A stretch of DNA of 64,000 nt from Flavobacterium sp. UBA7665 (GTDB lineage: Bacteria > Bacteroidota > Bacteroidia > Flavobacteriales > Flavobacteriaceae): positions 62,001 through 126,000 of the forward strand of contig DLHP01000004.1 of the NCBI GenBank assembly GCA_002483285.1, in the 5' to 3' direction. The notes below the pieces were generated by a model. It did no database searches, had not been told where the DNA came from, and worked only from the letters and a program-made list of their open reading frames with translations. Below are positions 61,259-64,000 of this stretch, one piece after another (positions within the stretch are counted from its first letter, which is position 1; each line of letters opens with the position of its first letter). The position numbers and the translations under genes were made by a program.

Positions 61259-62231
61259 TATTTTGGGGTTTTTGTTCGAGTATAGCCACCCTTTCAAGCA
61301 GCTTGAAATATTCTTTTTCAAAGTGGAATCCGAGTGTGACACCAACTTTGAGCCTTTCAGTATCGACACCTACTATGGTTTCGAGCTTTAATAATTTGTC
61401 TCCGGTTTGTACGTGGATGCCGCTTTCGTCAGCAACGACAATCCTTCCCGCCACACCAAGGTGATTGGTAATTGTCGAAACCGAAGCATTCCAAATGATT
61501 ATTTTCTGGTTGCCGAGATACGTATACGCGCCCGGTAACGGTTTGGAGGCGGCGCGGATCAAACGGTCTATGTTTTCGGCGCTGTCTTTCCAATCGATGA
61601 TTCCGTCTTCGGGATTGCGTTTGCCCAGGTAAGTCGCTTGTGATTCGTCTTGTGCTGTGGTAACGAGATTGCCTTTTTTGAGTTCGGGAAGCACGCGGTC
61701 TAAGGCTATATCTATCGCCTTGATGATTTGGTCGACTACAGTGGTGGCGTTATCGGTCGGGCCGACTTCGTATTTTTCCTGCGACCAAATCGACCCCGAA
61801 TCCATGCCTTCGTCCATTTTGAAGAAGGTTGCAGCGCCTTTTACTTGTCCGAGGATGATCCAGGCAACAGCGCCACGACCACGTCCTTCGGGCAATCGCG
61901 TGGGGTGAAAACCGATGATGCCGTGTTTGGGAATACCCAAAAGCGGTTCTTTGATCATTTGCGACAAACCCACGACGAACATCAGGTCTGGCTGTTGAGC
62001 GACTACAAATTCGGCAATTTCAGGCTCATTGACTTTAGAGAAATATTGGAACGCGATGTTGTTTTCGTCGCTTAGCTTTTTAAGGTCTACGTAACCCGAA
62101 ACGTTCTTCGCCACTTCGGGATCCAAACCCAAAACCGCAACTACATTCAAGCCGTGCTCAATGAGTTTTTCTAGCGTCTTGCGGCTGCTGTTGACGCTTC
62201 CAATCAGGATTATTCTTGGATTTTCGACCAT
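61251..62231 (-). CDS. Formyltransferase-family sugar enzyme with altered active site
   Basis: A 326-residue protein with an N-terminal formyltransferase fold and a C-terminal OB-like domain (about 220-295; PLPGAYTYLGNQKIIIW), as in methionyl-tRNA formyltransferase. The active-site segment is GIIGFHPTRLPEGRGRGAVA: catalytic His (H109) and Asp (D144, MDEGMDSG) are present, but the Asn two residues before the His (N108 in E. coli Fmt) is Gly107. It probably formylates a sugar amine using 10-formyl-tetrahydrofolate, or a related reaction. It is coupled to the PIG-L gene. Confidence 0.82.
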   Translation of the reverse strand: MVENPRIILIGSVNSSRKTLEKLIEHGLNVVAVLGLDPEVAKNVSGYVDLKKLSDENNIAFQYFSKVNEPEIAEFVVAQQPDLMFVVGLSQMIKEPLLGIPKHGIIGFHPTRLPEGRGRGAVAWIILGQVKGAATFFKMDEGMDSGSIWSQEKYEVGPTDNATTVVDQIIKAIDIALDRVLPELKKGNLVTTAQDESQATYLGKRNPEDGIIDWKDSAENIDRLIRAASKPLPGAYTYLGNQKIIIWNASVSTITNHLGVAGRIVVADESGIHVQTGDKLLKLETIVGVDTERLKVGVTLGFHFEKEYFKLLERVAILEQKPQNND

Positions 62232-62232
62232 C

Positions 62233-62832
62233 TTAATGCTCTTTGAGTGTCACGGGTTTATTGAGGTATTTCTCCTCGCCGAACAGCACAATAAAAACCG
62301 TCCGGAATACAATTTTCAAATCGTTGATGAAGGTAATATTTTTTACATATTTGAGGTCATACACAAAACGTTCTTTCCATTGCAGATGGATGTTGCCGTT
62401 GATCTGCGCGAGTCCGGTAAGTCCTGGTCTTACCGAATATCGCATTTTTTCTTCGTCGGTCATGTTGGCCAATTGTTCGGGAACGCTGGGTCTTGGCCCA
62501 ACGATGCTCATGTCACCGTTGAGGATGTTGAGCAGTTGCGGCAATTCGTCTATCTTAAAGCGGCGCAGGTAATAACCGATTTTGGTCACGCCTTCTGCCT
62601 TCCCTATGATTGGTTTGGTGCCCACTTCACGTTTTTCGTTGGTCATCGTCCTGAATTTGTACACCCTGAAAGTCTTCAAACCCTTGCCTACCCTAACCTG
62701 CCTAAAAAATAACGGCCCTTTCGATTCGGCTTTGATCAAAATAACGATGACCAATAGCGGAAACAACAGCGATAAAATCACCGCGAGTGAAAACAAAAAA
62801 TCGAATATCCGTTTAAAAAATTCGCTATACAT
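62233..62832 (-). CDS. Small phosphoglycosyl transferase (PglC-like)
   Basis: A 199-residue monotopic transferase: FDFLFSLAVILSLLFPLLVI as re-entrant helix, GLKTFRVYKFRTMTNEKRE, RRFKIDELPQLLNILNGDMS with the Asp-Glu dyad, VGPRPSVPEQL. It initiates lipid-linked sugar assembly. Its sugar specificity is unknown; the neighbouring deacetylase and formyltransferase suggest a formylated or other unusual amino sugar. It lies 1 base upstream of the formyltransferase gene. Confidence 0.9.
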   Translation of the reverse strand: MYSEFFKRIFDFLFSLAVILSLLFPLLVIVILIKAESKGPLFFRQVRVGKGLKTFRVYKFRTMTNEKREVGTKPIIGKAEGVTKIGYYLRRFKIDELPQLLNILNGDMSIVGPRPSVPEQLANMTDEEKMRYSVRPGLTGLAQINGNIHLQWKERFVYDLKYVKNITFINDLKIVFRTVFIVLFGEEKYLNKPVTLKEH

Positions 62833-63847
62833 ATGATTTTTTGTGTGATTCCAAAATCGATTTCATCCCTTTCTTTTCGGGCAACTGCCACAGCAATTTA
62901 CACCAATCGTGGTTGCCTTCTATAAATCCCGGGCCTTTTTCGGTCACGACGATATCCCAACCGATAGAGCGGTTTTCAGGATGCAACAACGCAGCTTCAT
63001 GGACCATCTCAAGTATTTCCTTCCAAAACGGGATTTCAAAACCGATGATATCGATTGCCGTTACCGGATGTTTGGTTTCGTCGTGTTTGGTAATATCGCT
63101 GTAAACCGCGACACCCCAAACTTTACCCGTTTTTTCATCAATCGGCGCGGCCATGTTTCCGGCGGCCATATTGTCTACAGGAGAATTCACAGAAATCCGC
63201 TGTCGGCTGCCCAAAATCTCGACCTGATTCCGGTCGTTGAGTTGGGTAAAAATCCTGACCGTATTGACTGCCGACGGAGAAAGTGCCTGCAATTTTGGGT
63301 GTTGGATAATGAATTCCTCCACGAGGTCAAATTGGTTTTTCTCCATGAATGGAACGATGGAATCCGCAGTGAAATCGGCGGTCTTTAAAATCTCGACGCC
63401 CACGCCACATTTGCCATCGGCGGCCTTAAAAACGATTTTACCCGATGGATTTTCGAGCAATCGCCTAACGATTTCAGGTTTCGATTTTAAATCGGCAATA
63501 TCCGCAACGGTATGCACAAAAAACTTCGCATACGATTTATAGAACTGGGTTTTGTCATCCAAAATGCCGCGTGCCGATTTTGGATTCATGAGGAGTTGGT
63601 ACTCGTACATATAACCTGTCCCCGCCCATTTTTCGCGCTCGATTTGATTCTTTTCAAAAAATCGAAATTGAAAATATTCGAGGATTGAAATGTTGTATTT
63701 GAATACCGACGCGACTGCATCGGCCAATATGGCGGCCTTGCTTTTCCCGGTTTGTTTCGCCGTATAATCGAGGAACAAGCCCAATTTTTCGCGGTCGAGC
63801 TGTTTGAGGTAATAGCCCAAATACAGCAACCTTTTGATCATTTTCAT
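62825..63847 (-). CDS. Sugar-transfer-associated ATP-grasp protein
   Basis: A 340-residue protein of the sugar-transfer-associated ATP-grasp type (PF14397-like). Visible pieces are IVFKAADGKCGVGVEIL (ATP loop), FDLVEEFIIQHPKLQALSP, SAVNTVRIFTQLN, VDNMAAGNMAAPIDEKTGKV and FIEGNHDWCKLLWQL. The family usually sits in surface-glycan loci and is thought to attach a small acyl or amino-acid group. It overlaps the next gene by 8 bases and the upstream gene by ATGA. Confidence 0.85.
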   Translation of the reverse strand: MKMIKRLLYLGYYLKQLDREKLGLFLDYTAKQTGKSKAAILADAVASVFKYNISILEYFQFRFFEKNQIEREKWAGTGYMYEYQLLMNPKSARGILDDKTQFYKSYAKFFVHTVADIADLKSKPEIVRRLLENPSGKIVFKAADGKCGVGVEILKTADFTADSIVPFMEKNQFDLVEEFIIQHPKLQALSPSAVNTVRIFTQLNDRNQVEILGSRQRISVNSPVDNMAAGNMAAPIDEKTGKVWGVAVYSDITKHDETKHPVTAIDIIGFEIPFWKEILEMVHEAALLHPENRSIGWDIVVTEKGPGFIEGNHDWCKLLWQLPEKKGMKSILESHKKSYV

Positions 63848-64000
63848 TTGTTGGTGATTATTTTTGCGGCCTGGTCGGCCGACATAAATTCTACATCAGG
63901 CCATTTTTTCACGATTTCCCCGAGGAGTTTTTTCAAAGCGGCCAAGCCTTTTTCGCGATTTTTCGGGTCGATGTGTCCGCAGAAATTAACGCGGTGCGAG
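63844..64000 (-). CDS. C-terminal end of a polysaccharide-deacetylase-like protein, 5' part beyond window
   Basis: Only the last 52 codons are visible. They read SHRVNFCGHIDPKNREKGLA, then KKWPDVEFMSADQAAKII, a C-terminal pattern I associate with a polysaccharide-deacetylase-like family in Bacteroidota. The stop overlaps the ATP-grasp start (ATGA). Full length and catalytic residues lie outside the window. Confidence 0.5.
   Translation of the reverse strand, partial: SHRVNFCGHIDPKNREKGLAALKKLLGEIVKKWPDVEFMSADQAAKIITNK

Overview
The window looks like a chromosomal segment of a Bacteroidota bacterium, most likely a Flavobacteriaceae member. The sequence reasons are: two proteins with C-terminal type IX secretion (T9SS) sorting domains, a PorV/PorQ-family outer-membrane protein, repeated TAnnTTTG promoter -7 elements, almost no Shine-Dalgarno motifs, several TTG/GTG starts, and protein relatives that are flavobacterial throughout. 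It holds about 60 protein genes. I see no rRNA, tRNA, CRISPR array, insertion sequence or phage gene.

1-12.1 kb is general and envelope genes: a partial GapN-type aldehyde dehydrogenase, a RCC1-repeat T9SS cargo protein, a LytTR response regulator with its TPR/LytS-type histidine kinase, a zinc peptidase, a FAD oxidoreductase and a second T9SS cargo protein. Between the LytTR gene and the first T9SS gene is a 411-base gap. It holds a direct repeat that fits the LytTR-family consensus (two 9-mers, 12-base spacer), a candidate promoter and an unlisted 41-codon ORF. This is the least ordinary regulatory structure I found.

12.1-22.7 kb is housekeeping: a methyltransferase, RecQ, then a plus-strand operon kdsD-tatC-CMD-lptB (Kdo precursor, Tat translocase, LPS export), then pssA with a GH25 muramidase on the minus strand, and a PorV-like gene followed by lnt on the plus strand.

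22.7-51.5 kb is a very large minus-strand surface-polysaccharide locus of 29 genes, many overlapping by 1-8 bases. It reads from an ABC exporter (Wzm/Wzt) through an amino-sugar cassette (DegT aminotransferase, WbqC, methyltransferase, PglD-like acetyltransferase), a five-bladed-propeller protein, a run of GT2 transferases, a nonulosonic-acid (sialic-type) cassette neuA-methyltransferase-neuB-neuC, more GT2/GT4 transferases, an O-antigen ligase/polymerase-like membrane protein and finally a long WbaP-type initiating phosphoglycosyl transferase. A hairpin plus T-run near 28.78 kb may divide it into two transcripts.

51.5-55.6 kb carries the tyrosine-phosphorylation and export machinery: a PHP-type phosphatase, a Wzc-type BY-kinase with a (YG)8Y tail, and a Wza-type export lipoprotein.

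55.7-64 kb is a second sugar module: PglF-like dehydratase, PglE-like aminotransferase, PglC-like transferase, ATP-grasp enzyme, PIG-L deacetylase, formyltransferase lacking the usual catalytic Asn, a second small PglC-like transferase, a sugar-transfer ATP-grasp enzyme and the end of a polysaccharide-deacetylase-like gene. Together the modules suggest an unusual glycan containing nonulosonate and N-formylated or otherwise N-acylated dideoxy-amino sugars. That chemical conclusion is inference.
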